Positions 1 through 12,960 of a DNA stretch of 64,000 bases are shown one piece after another (the first letter of the stretch is position 1; every line of letters starts with the position of its first letter). The notes under the pieces are model-generated. The model had not been told where the DNA came from. It saw nothing but the letters and a program-made list of their open reading frames with translations, and ran no database searches. Origin of the DNA: Motacilla alba alba (lineage: Eukaryota > Chordata > Aves > Passeriformes > Motacillidae). The position numbers and the translations under genes are program-made. Location: NCBI RefSeq assembly GCF_015832195.1, contig NC_052027.1, positions 2,356,001-2,420,000 on the forward strand, in the 5' to 3' direction.

Positions 1-614
1 ATCATTGAGTTTTTGATTTTAAACCTCTTTTTTCCAAGAGCTGTGAGCAGAACAAGGCCAAATCCTTGGATGACAAGCACAATCCTCGTGTGGTTGAGCT
101 CGTCTGTAAATGACAAATGAGTCACATCATTTTGACTAATTGATCTTGTCTTGTGTGTTTGTTTATTAACAGGAAACCACTGACTGCTGCTCCCAGTTTG
201 CTTTTGTATGGAAATGAAGCTTGCCAGTCGTTACCAGCCAGGTTCCCCTGGAACTGGAATGCTGAAGCATCACAAGGAATTTTCAGGTGGATTTGTGCTC
301 ATGCAATGGAAACCAAAATACACGTTTAATTTTTAATTTTTGTTCTATTTAATGGCAGGCTAAATCATGGCTTTTTCCTAGCAGTCACTGCTTGGGGTTA
401 GCAGAGAAAAGAAAATTTTGGACATGGTAATGTTTCCAAGGTTTTGGACTATGTTTAGTGCCTCCACCTTTAGCCACCTGCAGCACTGCTCGTGACAGGA
501 GCTGGTTGTTAGAGACTCCTTTTTCAACCTCTGTTAGCATTTTCCCAATTTCTTACACCCAGGAACAATTTTTTTTTCTTCCTGAATTAAAACTGGTGGA
601 TCTCCAGTGGCCTG
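1..614. other. Intergenic, no feature seen
   Basis: AT-leaning single-copy-looking DNA downstream of CNTN6. No exon, RNA gene or recognisable repeat was seen here. Confidence 0.5.
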
Positions 615-976
615 ATGGATGTCCAGAGAAGAGCAATGGAGCTGGGGAAGGAGCTGGAGCACCAGGAGAGGCTGAGGGAGCTGGGAAGGGGCTCAGCCTG
701 GAGAAAAGGAGGCTCGGGGGGCCCTTCTGGCTCTGCACAACTCCCTGACAGCAGGGTGGGGTTGATCTCTGCCAGGTGGGTCAGGCTCTGCTCCCAGGGA
801 GCAAGGATGGGATGGGAATAAATGGCCTCAGGTCACGCCAGGGTCACCATCCCTGGGGGTGTTCAAAAATCATGGCACTGCAAAGTATGGCTTAGTGGGC
901 ATTGGGGTATTGGCCAAATCTTGGATTTCATGATCCTGGGGTCTTCTCCAACCCTGATGATCCTGTGATTCTGTCG
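615..976 (+). mobile_element. CR1 LINE fragment, 5'-truncated
   Basis: The stretch carries landmarks of the CR1 3' region in order: 'ggaaggagctggagcacc', an 'agggtcaccatccctggggg' type segment, then 'ggtcttctccaaccctgatg' and a terminal 'atcctgtgattctg'. It reads towards its 3' end on the plus strand. Short ORFs across it are by-products of the element and code for nothing I recognise. Confidence 0.8.
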
Positions 977-3455
977 CTGCAGTGCTGGTACAGCACAGAA
1001 ATGCCCCCAGCTTTATTTTCCCACTGAGCTGCTGAGCTGCAGCAGTTCTGCTCCTCTTGGTGTCAAACCCATCCTCAGAAATGGGAGAAGAAAGCAAATA
1101 TTCAGCTCCGCTTGTCTGTATTTCTGAGGGGGAAGTGACATTTCATAAATACTCAACTATGCCGTTCTCAACATCCAATTTTCTATATTGGATTCATTTC
1201 TCAAATCCACTTACTTTAGAGGGCTGAACTGTTAATCTAACAAGTCCTGCAGTTTTACCATCAGCGTGTGGCTTTTCTTTTCATCTGACAGTTGCATTCA
1301 AATGGCCCTACAGCTTTAGGGCATTGAGACAACCATTATTCCATTAGAACACTTCCATACACTAATAAATAATTCCATGCATGATAACTCTTGAAAGGAA
1401 ACAACCTGCACGTGGTATGGCTGGGATCAGCTATGGGATGTGCTGGTAGGAAAATGTGTCTGTGGGCACTGCAGGAAATGTGTTCCCAGAGGCCAGAAAT
1501 CAACTGTGCAGCAGAACTGAGCCGCTCCTCACGCTGCTGTGCTGCTTCCCTTTTTGACCTCTGCACTGGAACTGCCAGAGAAAAATTCCAGTTGGTGACA
1601 GTTCGGGTAGATTTGAGCATTTGCAATTCTGGAGCCGGCGCCGCTCTGCTCAGTGCACCACTGAGCACTTGTCAGTTGTTAATCAGCCAAAGTCAATTAG
1701 TGCTCTCACTCTGGATTTGTTCAGGGTATGACAGCCCTGAGTGGCTCTGTGGGACTAGAAACCAGCTGAGAAAGGGGAAGGAGATGTTTCTAGAAATTCC
1801 TTGGTTCTGCACGACAAACTCAGGACGCTTCTGCAAATTTTGGCTGAAGTTTGTAAACTTTTTTTCTAAAGCTTTAAGTTTGAACCAGTCCCAATGAGCC
1901 ATTTTATTTAGAATTATAAAGCTTCTTGCCAACAGGACAGGGCAGTTGTTTTGTCCTGGGAATGGTCACTTGGAGATTTTCCCTCAGAGGAACCTCCTGG
2001 ATGAGGGATTGCCCAGCAGGTGAGGGTGGGGTGTCCCCAGTGCCACGCCTTTGTCTCAACAGGATTTTTGTGTGGCCATCAGTTGCACCCAGGATTGTTT
2101 GTGTTCAGTGACTACCGAGGAACATGAAGGGACTTCAGAATTATGGATAACGTGTAATAAGGGCAAGAAATCCCTCCTTTTTGTAAGAAAAATGTGTTGT
2201 GCAGACAAGTGCAGGATAAACTTGCAGAGCTCTTGGCTGATATTCTGAGAGACCAAGGTTGGATCTGAGACCTCCTGATGCTTCAACCAGTCTCACTTAT
2301 TCTGTGCTCCCCAGAAAGTGGCAAAAGAAGGACAATTCATGATTTTCAAAACTCTAAGAAGCTCTGACAAGAAACATTGCGTTGACTCTTGCAGAAAATG
2401 CAAATTGTTGTGATTCATCTCAAGTCTCCCCTTCCAGAGCAGCTCAAACCAATTAACTTCGTTCCTTCAGAATTTTAAGAAATGAGCTTTCATGTTAAAA
2501 AAAAAAAAAAATTGAAATTTTGGGTTAAAAGTTTTAATTTTGTTCATCTCTTTTCTCTCAGGAGATGCAGTCCATGGAGCACTGAATTATGCATGCACAT
2601 GGACAGGGGGGATTCATTAACTGGGTGAAGTATGGGGACTGTCCTCTGTTTTGTTGACACTTCCTTTCATATGGAAAATCCAAGCGCTGAGTTCTCATCT
2701 ATTCATGTTGTGGCACCCCTTGTAAAAGTCGATATGTCACTATTTTCTGTGTGTCAGCCCAGACTGATGGCAGTGCTGACTTTCAAGACAGGTCAGGAAG
2801 GCACTGGAAAAAAAGCAACAACCTTTGCTGAAGCAGAGTGATGCTAAATGTCACAGAACAGAGATTTAGCAGCAAATTTTGAGAGCTGACATGCAAAACG
2901 TGCCCACTGTGGAGTGCAGGGGCTTGTTTAAATCCTAACAAAATCTGCAATATTACACCCAGATACCTCATTGCTTCCTCATTCCCCTCCAAAGCTTCAA
3001 TCCATCTTTGAAGGGCTGAGATCTCCTTGCAGCTCAGCATCAGCCAGGGCAGGGCTCGGTGGAGTTCTGCAGCTCTTGTTCAGCCTTCCCCAGCAGCTGG
3101 AAGTGCATCCACTCTCATCCATTTCAGGATATTGTCTCCTTTCCCATTAGCCCATCCCTCCCACTGGATTCAGACAAAAAGTTTGGCTCCAAGCTGCTTT
3201 TGGCGACCCAGACCAGCGTTAGAGCAGCATGAGCAGAGGGCAGAGGCTGGGAATTCTGTGCTGGCATCAGCCCCACCTCCATTCCCCATCCCCTGCTATT
3301 TTTGGAAACTCGTGCATCACCATAATGCTGCAAAAAACTGCAAAAATCCACCCTTGCCTTCAGCACACCAAAATTTGAGGCTGAGAGCTGAGCTCAGCCT
3401 TATTTACACAAGCAATTGTCACCAGAGTGAGCCATCCTCCCTGCAGGGAACGGGA
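977..3455. other. Intergenic, no gene supported
   Basis: I see no gene in this stretch. It includes a poly(A) run near 2495-2511 and a 168-codon open frame at 1391-1897 (plus) with no recognisable domain and cysteine/serine-rich, non-protein-like composition. Treat as non-coding. Confidence 0.5.
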
Positions 3456-4012
3456 TGAAGGGATTGGGAGCCAGAGATCTCTGCCTGGCACTCTCAGAGG
3501 TCACTGCTTGGGATTGATGGACTGGGAACCAGAGGATCTGCAGGGATCTCTGTCTGGCACTCTCCAGAGGTCACTGCTTGGGATTGATGGATTGGGAACC
3601 AAAGGATCTGCAGGGATCTCTGTCTGGCACTGTCCAGAGGTTACTGTTTGGGATTGATGGATTTGGAGCCAGAGATCTCTGCCTGGCACTGTCCAGAGCT
3701 TTGGGATTGATGGATTGGGAACCAGAGGATCTGCAGGGATCTCTGTCTGGCACTGTCCAGAGGTCGCTGCTTGGGATTGATGGATTTGGAACCAGAGATC
3801 TCTGCCTGGCACTCTCCGGAGCTTTGGGATCGATGGATTGGGAGCCAGAGGATCTGCCTGGCACTTTCCAGAGGTCTCTATTTGGGATAGATGGGAACCT
3901 CAATCCTGTTTGGGATTAATTATTTGGGAACCAGAGGATCTTTCTGGCACTCTCCAGAGGTCTCTGTTTGGGATTGATGGATTGGGAACCAGAGGATCTG
4001 CCTGGGTACAGT
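3456..4012. repeat. Minisatellite with 70-bp and 53-bp units
   Basis: The core 'gggattgatggattggga' recurs near 3510, 3580, 3650, 3703, 3773 and 3826, and again with decay up to about 3970. Spacings are 70, 70, 53, 70 and 53 bp. The 53-bp unit lacks the 'ggatctgcagggatctctg' type segment. Copies are highly similar in the middle and degrade to the right. The open frames on both strands come only from the repeat. Confidence 0.9.
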
Positions 4013-6934
4013 TTCAGAGTAGATTTTTGTCTGCTCTTGCCTGTGACCTCTATTGTGATGCCCATATTGTTACTTCAGTGCTGGAAATCAAAGGCAAGCA
4101 CAGCCTAAAAATACTTGGGGAGAAAAAAAATGAGCTTTAATAACTTGGTCTTACCTTTGCATTTCAAAGGATCTGTCACATCACTCAAAGAGCCACATGT
4201 TTTTAGTGATAATGCCACCCATACCAGAGACAGGATTCTATTCACACCAAAAGCTATTGATTTTTTAACTGAATTGGAGTGAAAATAGAGGTGAACAAGA
4301 TGCTCTCCAGTCCAGTGATATGCAGTAGAATATGTCAGTTGGACGTCACTTGATTTAATATATAAATTTTTATATATATATATAATCTCTATGAAATGTG
4401 TACAGCCAAGCCTGGAAGTGGCAGAGCAGCTTTGTCACCTGGGTGTCATTAGTTCCCCAAGTTTTCCTGGATGTTAATGTAGGATTCTATGAGATCTTAT
4501 TTATGAGAGCATTAAATAATTCCTAAAAATATTCTGTCATTTCTAGTCCATGCTGCACCTTATTGGGAAAGTATGAAAACAAAGCCAACCATTTAAAACT
4601 TAAAGATTCCACTTTTAGCTTCTTCTAATATTCCATTCCTTGGGAACTCGCATCTTATATCCAACATTTTCAGAACTTTGATCAGCACAACAACATCTGC
4701 GAGATTTTCTGGAACTGGAGGATAATTTCTAGTTGCAACTTGGTTTTTAATGTACAACAGATTGAATAATTGTGAGTGACAGCCATAATTATTTAAACTA
4801 TTGCACTGTGTAGCCCCACCTCCCCTTTAATGGTTCAGGGAAGAATATATGTATCAGATTAGCATAAATTTAATTTACTGTCTCATAGAAAATGCAAATC
4901 AAGAAGGCAAAACTTTAAGTAGCATTCATTTAGTTTTTCATGCAGGACAAGGATTCTTACCAAGGGTGAGGCAGAAACAAATCAGCATAAACTTTGTGAG
5001 TAATTTGAATTTATCTCTGAAGGTGGAGCAGAGTGCTGAGTGTTCCCTTTATGGTCTGGCTGATGCTCTTTAGAGAATCCTGAATTTCTTGTTCTTTCTC
5101 TATAATTTTTCTCAAATGTGCTGCAATCCATCCCCCCTCAAATTCTTTGCCAAAACCCCTTTTTAAATTTTATTTTAATTTATTTTGAGGTCAGCTCTTC
5201 AGCACACACCAGCGAGCTCTAACTGAGGGTGAGAATTCCCCAAATATTTTCAACCCAAGACCTGGATTTAGCTTTGCTTTAACTCTGGCACTTAACTCCC
5301 AGTGGAAGATCCATTTCCCTGCTGGGGATGATTAATCCAGAGCAGTTACCAGGGACAGGGGGCTCAGCAGCCAGACCAACATCTCAACATCCCCACTCAA
5401 ACCGCCCTGGGAGATGCTGCTCTCCTGCACACAAAACCTCCCCTCAGAGCCTTTTTCCTGGCAAGTCTGGGAAAATAAACAGGCTTTGAAGTACACCCTG
5501 AAATCCTCTCCCAACTGCAAGTCAAGTACGACTTTCTACAGCATGACAAGGTTTTAACATGATTCCAATGTTTATATATATCTATATTTTAAGTCAGAGT
5601 TCCTTATTTATCATAGCATTCGAGAAACAAAGGTCTCCTGCCTTTGATTTCCTGGGGGAAAACATTTTACAGATGCCTCAGGAGAGTTCTGAGGGTTGTT
5701 TAAAGTCATCTGCTGTTTTTAAAGATGGAAGTTCAAGGGAAAGGATTTCAAAGGAGCTCAGAGGAGAGAAGCTGGCACATCTTCTCATTTGTGTATTCCT
5801 TAGCTCTGATTTAAAGGAAGGAAAAGTCTCCTTGTTTTGTAGAGACAGAAGAAATGAAATTGCCAACAAAATAAATCAGCTCTGAAGAAAAGAAGATTTT
5901 TTTTTTTTCCATCATCTGCATGTAGATCCCACCCAAATGGAATTGTAAGCAGAAGTTAAAGGAAGAATGCAATGGTTCAACCTCTGCAGCCTCATCAACT
6001 CTATTAAAGATGCACTTCAAGGAGAGGCACTGGAATCAAATCTCTTGAGGAAGCATCAAACAAGGCTGAAATGTTTATGGAAAACAGTGCAAAAAGTGCA
6101 AAAGTGATACATTTTTAATTTTCTCATCAGTTTTCACTGTACATTCCCATCTGTGTTCAAAACACTTTTTTTATTTTTTATTCTTTATTTTTGAAGGTGA
6201 TGGGAATGCCTGATAACATCTGGGAGATTTTCTAGAACCAGAGGATAATTTCTGCTGGTAATTTGCTTTTCTAACACACAGATAACACTTCTGGAACAGG
6301 AGAAGTGGGAAAGAGAATCCTGCAGTCCCTTCCCCCAGGAATCACTTGACCTTTGGAGCAGACCCTGTCTGAGAGGTTGCTTCTCTTCAGGGCTCTGTTT
6401 AGAAACAAACACTGCAACAAAAGTTCCTAAAAAATGTTTGTTTAATTCACCTGCAGCAGCAGCAAGAGACTTTATAAACAGCCTGCAAGAGGCCTTGCTG
6501 ATAATCTCTGTTTAGAACATCATCTTAAATTGATATATCACATTATACTGACAAAAATAAGAAAAAGCTGAAGTTAATTAAAATAAATTGATTGCCTTTC
6601 ATTTAGCACTGGTGTGTTTACAGTTCCCTCATCTGTGGCACCTCCTGAACTGCTCACAACATGACACGATCATTTCAAAGAGGGGGAAGTGATTCTGTTA
6701 TCTCACTGAGAACACAGTGGCATCATGGGAAGCTGGATTATCAGCCAAAATGGGGTTTCAGCTTCATCCCTGAGAAAGAAGAATTCTAGAGATGATTTTT
6801 TCCATCAGATCTAATATCTGCTGCTCACAGTGAGCAGCTGTATTTTCTCCTTAATCACAGTTAAATGTTTTCAGTCTTGGCCATGTTTTCTTATTGCCAT
6901 AGAAATATCTGTGTTATTCTATTACCTATAAAGC
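4013..6934. other. AT-rich intergenic stretch, nothing coding seen
   Basis: A short (TA)n run lies near 4360-4385. Otherwise this is unremarkable AT-rich DNA with no exon, RNA gene or clear mobile element. Confidence 0.5.
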
Positions 6935-7934
6935 NNNNNNNNNNNNNNNNNNNNNNNNNNNNNNNNNNNNNNNNNNNNNNNNNNNNNNNNNNNNNNNNNN
7001 NNNNNNNNNNNNNNNNNNNNNNNNNNNNNNNNNNNNNNNNNNNNNNNNNNNNNNNNNNNNNNNNNNNNNNNNNNNNNNNNNNNNNNNNNNNNNNNNNNNN
7101 NNNNNNNNNNNNNNNNNNNNNNNNNNNNNNNNNNNNNNNNNNNNNNNNNNNNNNNNNNNNNNNNNNNNNNNNNNNNNNNNNNNNNNNNNNNNNNNNNNNN
7201 NNNNNNNNNNNNNNNNNNNNNNNNNNNNNNNNNNNNNNNNNNNNNNNNNNNNNNNNNNNNNNNNNNNNNNNNNNNNNNNNNNNNNNNNNNNNNNNNNNNN
7301 NNNNNNNNNNNNNNNNNNNNNNNNNNNNNNNNNNNNNNNNNNNNNNNNNNNNNNNNNNNNNNNNNNNNNNNNNNNNNNNNNNNNNNNNNNNNNNNNNNNN
7401 NNNNNNNNNNNNNNNNNNNNNNNNNNNNNNNNNNNNNNNNNNNNNNNNNNNNNNNNNNNNNNNNNNNNNNNNNNNNNNNNNNNNNNNNNNNNNNNNNNNN
7501 NNNNNNNNNNNNNNNNNNNNNNNNNNNNNNNNNNNNNNNNNNNNNNNNNNNNNNNNNNNNNNNNNNNNNNNNNNNNNNNNNNNNNNNNNNNNNNNNNNNN
7601 NNNNNNNNNNNNNNNNNNNNNNNNNNNNNNNNNNNNNNNNNNNNNNNNNNNNNNNNNNNNNNNNNNNNNNNNNNNNNNNNNNNNNNNNNNNNNNNNNNNN
7701 NNNNNNNNNNNNNNNNNNNNNNNNNNNNNNNNNNNNNNNNNNNNNNNNNNNNNNNNNNNNNNNNNNNNNNNNNNNNNNNNNNNNNNNNNNNNNNNNNNNN
7801 NNNNNNNNNNNNNNNNNNNNNNNNNNNNNNNNNNNNNNNNNNNNNNNNNNNNNNNNNNNNNNNNNNNNNNNNNNNNNNNNNNNNNNNNNNNNNNNNNNNN
7901 NNNNNNNNNNNNNNNNNNNNNNNNNNNNNNNNNN
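6935..7934. other. Assembly gap (1000 N)
   Basis: The run is exactly 1000 N, which suggests a placeholder length rather than a measured one. Long 'open frames' spanning it are artefacts. Confidence 0.99.
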
Positions 7935-8486
7935 CATTTATCATTAAATATCCAAATCAAACCAGAATTAGCCTCACAGCAAGTATTGCACCTTGAATCT
8001 GCCACTCTGCCTCTTGTTCCATCTATGGATTTAAATTTAAATCCTGTTTTCTTCCTTCTGCAAGGGACATATTAGAACAGATGTTATTGACTGAGATCCT
8101 AATCCCACAATGACACTGTGGCCAACTCATCCAATTTTCTTATGAAATTTGATGGCTTTCTTTAAGCTTCAGCTGCTTGTATCAACCACTTGTTTAAGGA
8201 GCTCAGCCTTTCATTCCTTTCAAGGAGATTTCTGACAGGCAGGATTGAGGGCTGGGGTTCACACTGAAGGCTTAAAAAGCCCCACACGTCCAAACATCAA
8301 AATTATTGCCTGTTTTGGGTAGTAATTGTGATTTTTTTAATGCTTTCACCCAGAACTAAAGGGGTGTGTTCAGTGACAGTGCAGTGCTTGCTGCATGGGG
8401 CTGAGGAGGAGCAGCACAGCCCTGACAGCGAAGATGGGAGTTAATTCTTGGAGGAGACTGAAACAACAGCCAGAAATCCTGATGGA
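7935..8486. other. Intergenic, no feature seen
   Basis: Single-copy-looking DNA between the gap and a CR1 copy. The last 100 bp (from about 8390) are GC-richer and may be the degraded 5' part of that CR1. Confidence 0.4.
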
Positions 8487-8906
8487 GCAGCTCTGCTGGC
8501 AGCAAAGGCTGGCACAGCTGGCATCGTGCACCTGCACAGGAGAAGCTTTGGGCTGAGCTCAGGGTGGCCTTGCAGGGCCTGAAGGAGCCCCAGGAAACAT
8601 GGAGACAGACAATTGACAAGGGATGGAGGGACAGGACACAGGGAATGGCTTCCCACTGCCAGGGAGTGGGTTTAGATGGGATTTTGGGAAGGAATCCTTC
8701 CCTGTGAGGGTGGGCAGGCCCTGGCACAGGTGCCCAGAGCAGCTGGGGCTGCCCCTGGATCCCTGGCAGTGCCCAAGGCCAGGCTGGACACTGGGGCTTG
8801 GAGCAGCCTGGGACAGTGGGAGGTGTCCCTGCCATGGCAGGGGTGGCACTGGTCCCTTTAGGTCCCTTCCAACCCAAACAATGCCACAATCCCAAAATTT
8901 TACAGT
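8487..8906 (+). mobile_element. CR1 LINE 3' fragment
   Basis: This is one of the longest CR1 copies in the window. It has 'ggagcagctctgctggcagc', the 'cagggtggccttgcagggcc' segment, 'gatccctggcagtgcccaag', 'gtgtccctgccatggcaggg' and a tail 'cccttccaacccaaac'. The same sequence returns in reverse orientation at 55731-56225, so both belong to one subfamily. Confidence 0.93.
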
Positions 8907-10636
8907 GTCCATGGCTTAGCTTGAAGACTCTGGTTCCCCCTTTTCTCCCTTCTACACTTCAGATTTTCAGAGACAAATCCAGAACTAACATCTCTTTGTG
9001 TGTTTTATCAGTTCCCCTTTTCCCATAAAGCTTTTATTTACTCCACTCCTGACTTGATGCCACTTTGCCTCAGAAATTCTCCTCAACTTTGACTTTTCTT
9101 GCAGCACAAAGGCAGCAGGAGAGCCCTTAAAGACATCATCAAAATCTTTATTTTCATGCCTTCCAAACCCCCTGGAAATAGATACTACACATCATTGTAA
9201 ATAGTATTTCTCTTAATGCAACGATCTCGTTCTAATCTTCCAGTGGTGTGAATACGCTTAGAGAGATGGATGCTGAATAAATTAAAATGAGCTAAGAGAA
9301 GATGCTTCATAACCCTGGAAATATTGCAAGCATTATTTAAAGTAGTTAATATTTTTACTGCCTCGTGAGTGCTAATCTCTGAGAAATCTCAGGTACCAAA
9401 TATAGTTTTAATTCTCAATTTTAGTTCTCGCAAACTGGAACTGTAAATTAATTTCAACACTATAAAAAGTAATAGAGACGTTTATTTTCTTAAGCAATCT
9501 GCCTCATTCAGCTGCAGACTGGGTCTGAATTAATGGTCCTGGCATGCTGAATACAAAATTAGTGATAATGTGAAATGCACGTAATGATAATATCTGCTGC
9601 AAGAGTTATAATGCTGGGGTCCAAATTTTTTCTCATTAATCTTCTCCATTAGTATTAAAAAAATGATATTTTAGCATCCTCTCTGGCACTTGAGTGCTTT
9701 TATGGGGGTTTCTTTATAAGAAATGGTTCCTTTTGCAGGATGAGCATAGCCTGAGCGTGCTTTAATCTTTTTGGGGATGTTTTAAATGTAGAATTAAGGT
9801 GCCTGTTGCATTTCCATAATCCAATGTCAGGACAAGATAAAACTTTGGAAAAGTCACTGGATGTGGCTCCAAAGTTCAGCCTGGAGAAAGAAAAGGAGTT
9901 GCTAAACACTTCTTTTACTCAGAAAAATTGGAAAGAACAGGGATCCACAGCGAAGCCCCTGTGCAGCTCAGTGACAGCCCCCACCTTCCCTGTCCCACCA
10001 GTTCCTTGGATTATGGGCTGAGGGTTTGTGTGGAGCTGCAGGAATGTTTGCAGAAGTGCCAGGACAAGAGGTGAGAAGCAGAGAAGTCCACGAGGGGATG
10101 AAGGGGATCAGGAAAGGAAGTGAAGAGAATCAGAGGCTGTGGGAAGTACACGGGAAGAAAAAGTGGCTTCCAGTGATCCTGTTCTGCATCAGAAACCGAA
10201 TAAAAACCTTTTTGTTTCCTGTTTTATTTTATTTATTTTGTCTTTTATATCTCCTATGAGTGATAGGGCATTGCCAAAGAGATTCAGTGTTTGTTTTCTG
10301 TCCCAGCAGGAGCACAAGACTCCACTGTCCCTGGACCCAGACCCTGTTTGTTGATGAGTTTTACTGCAGCCATGGGGTTTCTCTCAGCGCAGCTCTGACA
10401 GTGCCCAGGTGGGGTTGGGAGGGTTGGATCTGCGCAGAGCTGGTGGAAGGGGTGGGATCAGGAGCCCAGATCCCCCCAGGGCGGGCTCAGCCCTTCTCCA
10501 GGCCCTTTGTGCTCCAGGATTGTTGGGAAGCTGTTCCAGCCAGGCCGAGAATAACTCGGTGCTTGTGGCGTTAAACAAACCCCAAAGCGAAGAGCAGAGC
10601 AAGAACAAACCTCTGCTGCAGCACTGAAGGTGAGCT
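8907..10636. other. Intergenic; conserved-looking block at about 9160-9625
   Basis: Most of this stretch holds nothing I recognise. The part around 9160-9625 is repeat-free, AT-rich and full of homeodomain-like ATTA/TAAT cores, the look of a conserved non-coding element. That is an impression from composition only; no alignment was possible. Confidence 0.25.
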
Positions 10637-10639
10637 GCC

Positions 10640-10905
10640 TGAACCTGAGAGGGGGCAGAGAATCCCAGCATCCCTGAGGCTGGAAAAGCCTTCCAGGACC
10701 ACCAAGTCCAACCTGTGCCCAATCCTTGAGTCATTCCTGGGCCACCTCCAGGGCTGGGCGCTCCAGTCCTCCCTGGCAGCCCCTGACCACCTTTTCCATG
10801 GGGAAATTCCTCCTGATGTCCAACCTGAGCCTCCCCTGGCGCAGCCTGGGGCCATTTCCTCTTGTCCTGTTTCTTGTTCCCTGGGAGAAGAATCTGATCC
10901 CCATC
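10640..10905 (-). mobile_element. CR1 LINE fragment
   Basis: Reverse-oriented CR1 of the subfamily ending 'gaggctggaaaagccttcca'. It continues through 'gtccaacctgagcctcccct' and 'gggccatttcctcttgtcct' and is related to the copy at 62292-62640. The overlapping 176-codon minus-strand frame is a by-product. Confidence 0.85.
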
Positions 10906-12296
10906 TTCTTTCATTTTTTTCTTGCTGTGGGAGCAACTGAAAGCCCAGAAAAAAAATCCAGGGATGGTGCTGGGGAGACTGGGCTAGAGGTGGGGACAGC
11001 AGTGGTGGCACCTCCTGCCTAGAACACAGTGGCTTCCAAAGGGTTCTGTACTTATGTGGTGAAAGTGAATTATTTTGGGCTCAGCAGTGTTTATTTTGTT
11101 TTCTTTCCTTTGGACTAACGAGCTTGAGTCAGGAAACCATGTGGGGAAAATCAGTATGCAGAGTGCAAGCATCAATTTAAATCTACAAAGTTGCAGTGGG
11201 CTATATAAAGATTTATTAATCAAAACATTTGCAAAATATTGACTGTGCACGTACGCTGTGAGGCCTGAGAGATCATCTGCAAAGCAAAGCTTGAATTAAT
11301 CACTTCTTCTCACCCATTAATCTTTAAAGAATTAAAAAATTATGTAGCAGATATTTGTGGGTATTTTGCGAACTCATTTCATTCTCTAATTTCAAATTTT
11401 TTCCACTCAACAGTTGTCGTGTAGAGGAAGGAAACAACAGCTCAGGGCAATCAGCCAAATTTTGGCTCCCAGAACAGGGGGTGTTTTGAAGAAGGTTATT
11501 CCTGGATCCTTCCCATCCTGAGGGGACAAGTCCAGAGCCCAAAATTCCTGAGGAACGAAGCACAACCAAGAGCATTTTGGTGCCTCTTCTGGCTTACACA
11601 GCTCTGCAAAACACAGATCTGGGGAAATCTGGTTAGAAGGACCTGGCAGCCCCTGTTCTCTGCAAAAATAGATGTATTACAGGGGAAAACCAGAAGAAAA
11701 TGTGGTTTTGTTGGAGAAAAACCCCTCATGTTTTAGTATCCAGCCAAAGAATACCAATGGATGCACAGGCAGCATCCTGCCCACCTTGAATGGTGCTGAA
11801 AGCCTTGGCAGCCAGTGGAAATCACAGGGATTAAAACCCAGAGGCATCATTTGGGCTGGCTCTTGAATTTTCTGAAAGGCCCAGGAAGGCACCAGCACAG
11901 CCCAGAGTGCCCATGGATCAGTAAATGCTGGCAGGCTCATTTTACTGAAAGATGTCAAGTGCCACAAAGCAGCCCTGTTGAAACTGGTGGCTTTAATTTA
12001 AAGAAAATAATCAATTTGTAGGGCTGGCATGATGGGGAGCAACGGCCATGATTTGATTTCAGATGTTTCTTCGAGTGAGTTTATGAAGATGTTTTATAAA
12101 CAAGGTTATAAAGTGCAAGGCATGTTGTTATTTTATTTCCTCCAACACGCAGTAAGTGAGGGAGCCAGGGCTGTGTTTATAGCAGGGTGTGTTTATGGAG
12201 GAAACCTTGCAGTGGCTGGAGGAAGGAACACACAGCTCCTAAGGCACAGGAATGATTGGGAGCTGCTGCTTGGGAATGTGGTGCCAGAGCTGAATT
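10906..12296. other. Intergenic, no feature seen
   Basis: Nothing coding or repetitive was recognised in this stretch. Confidence 0.4.
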
Positions 12297-12960
12297 AGAT
12301 CAATTATTAATAGATAAATTATCATATATATAAATAAAATATAAAATATGAAATATAAAATATGAAATATGAAATATAAAATATAAGATATAAAATATAA
12401 AATATAAAATAATATATAATATAAATTAATATTATATAATTTATATATAATATAAATTATATAATATATAATACATAACACATAACATATAATATATAAT
12501 ATATATTATATAATATATAATATATATTATATGATATATTATATATGATCTATGATATATAATTACATATCATATATTATATATTATATATTAAGTATAT
12601 TACAATAATCTATAATTTATAATCTATAATATATAATATATAGATAAGAGATATAATTATATATTATATTATATTATATATTATATATTACATGTTACAT
12701 GTTGTATATTATGTATTATGTATTATGTATTATATATTATATATTATATATTATATATTATATAACATATATTATACATAATATTTAATATATGATATGT
12801 AATAGATAATATATAACATATAATATGTATTATACATTATATATCACATATTATATCTATAACCTAATATATTATCTAATATCTTATATATCTTTCTATA
12901 TAATATATTATATAGAAATGTATAATATATTATTTATTTAATATTTGATATTTAATATTG
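12297..12960. repeat. AT-only low-complexity block (TATAATA-type)
   Basis: About 660 bp made almost entirely of A and T, built from drifting units such as 'aatataaaatatgaaat' and 'atatattatatattatat'. It begins as a purine-biased 'aaatataaaatatg' motif and passes into nearly self-complementary (ATAT/TATA) sequence that could form hairpins or cruciforms. There are no G/C islands inside. Confidence 0.95.

Noticed and set aside
1391..1897. 168-codon open frame on the plus strand
   Set aside because: No recognisable domain, no upstream or downstream exon partner, and composition typical of random frames in this region.
6865..8005. Several frames of about 340-360 codons
   Set aside because: They are made of unknown bases across the assembly gap.
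10384..11011. 146- and 176-codon frames on the minus strand
   Set aside because: They overlap a reverse-oriented CR1 and contain no domain.
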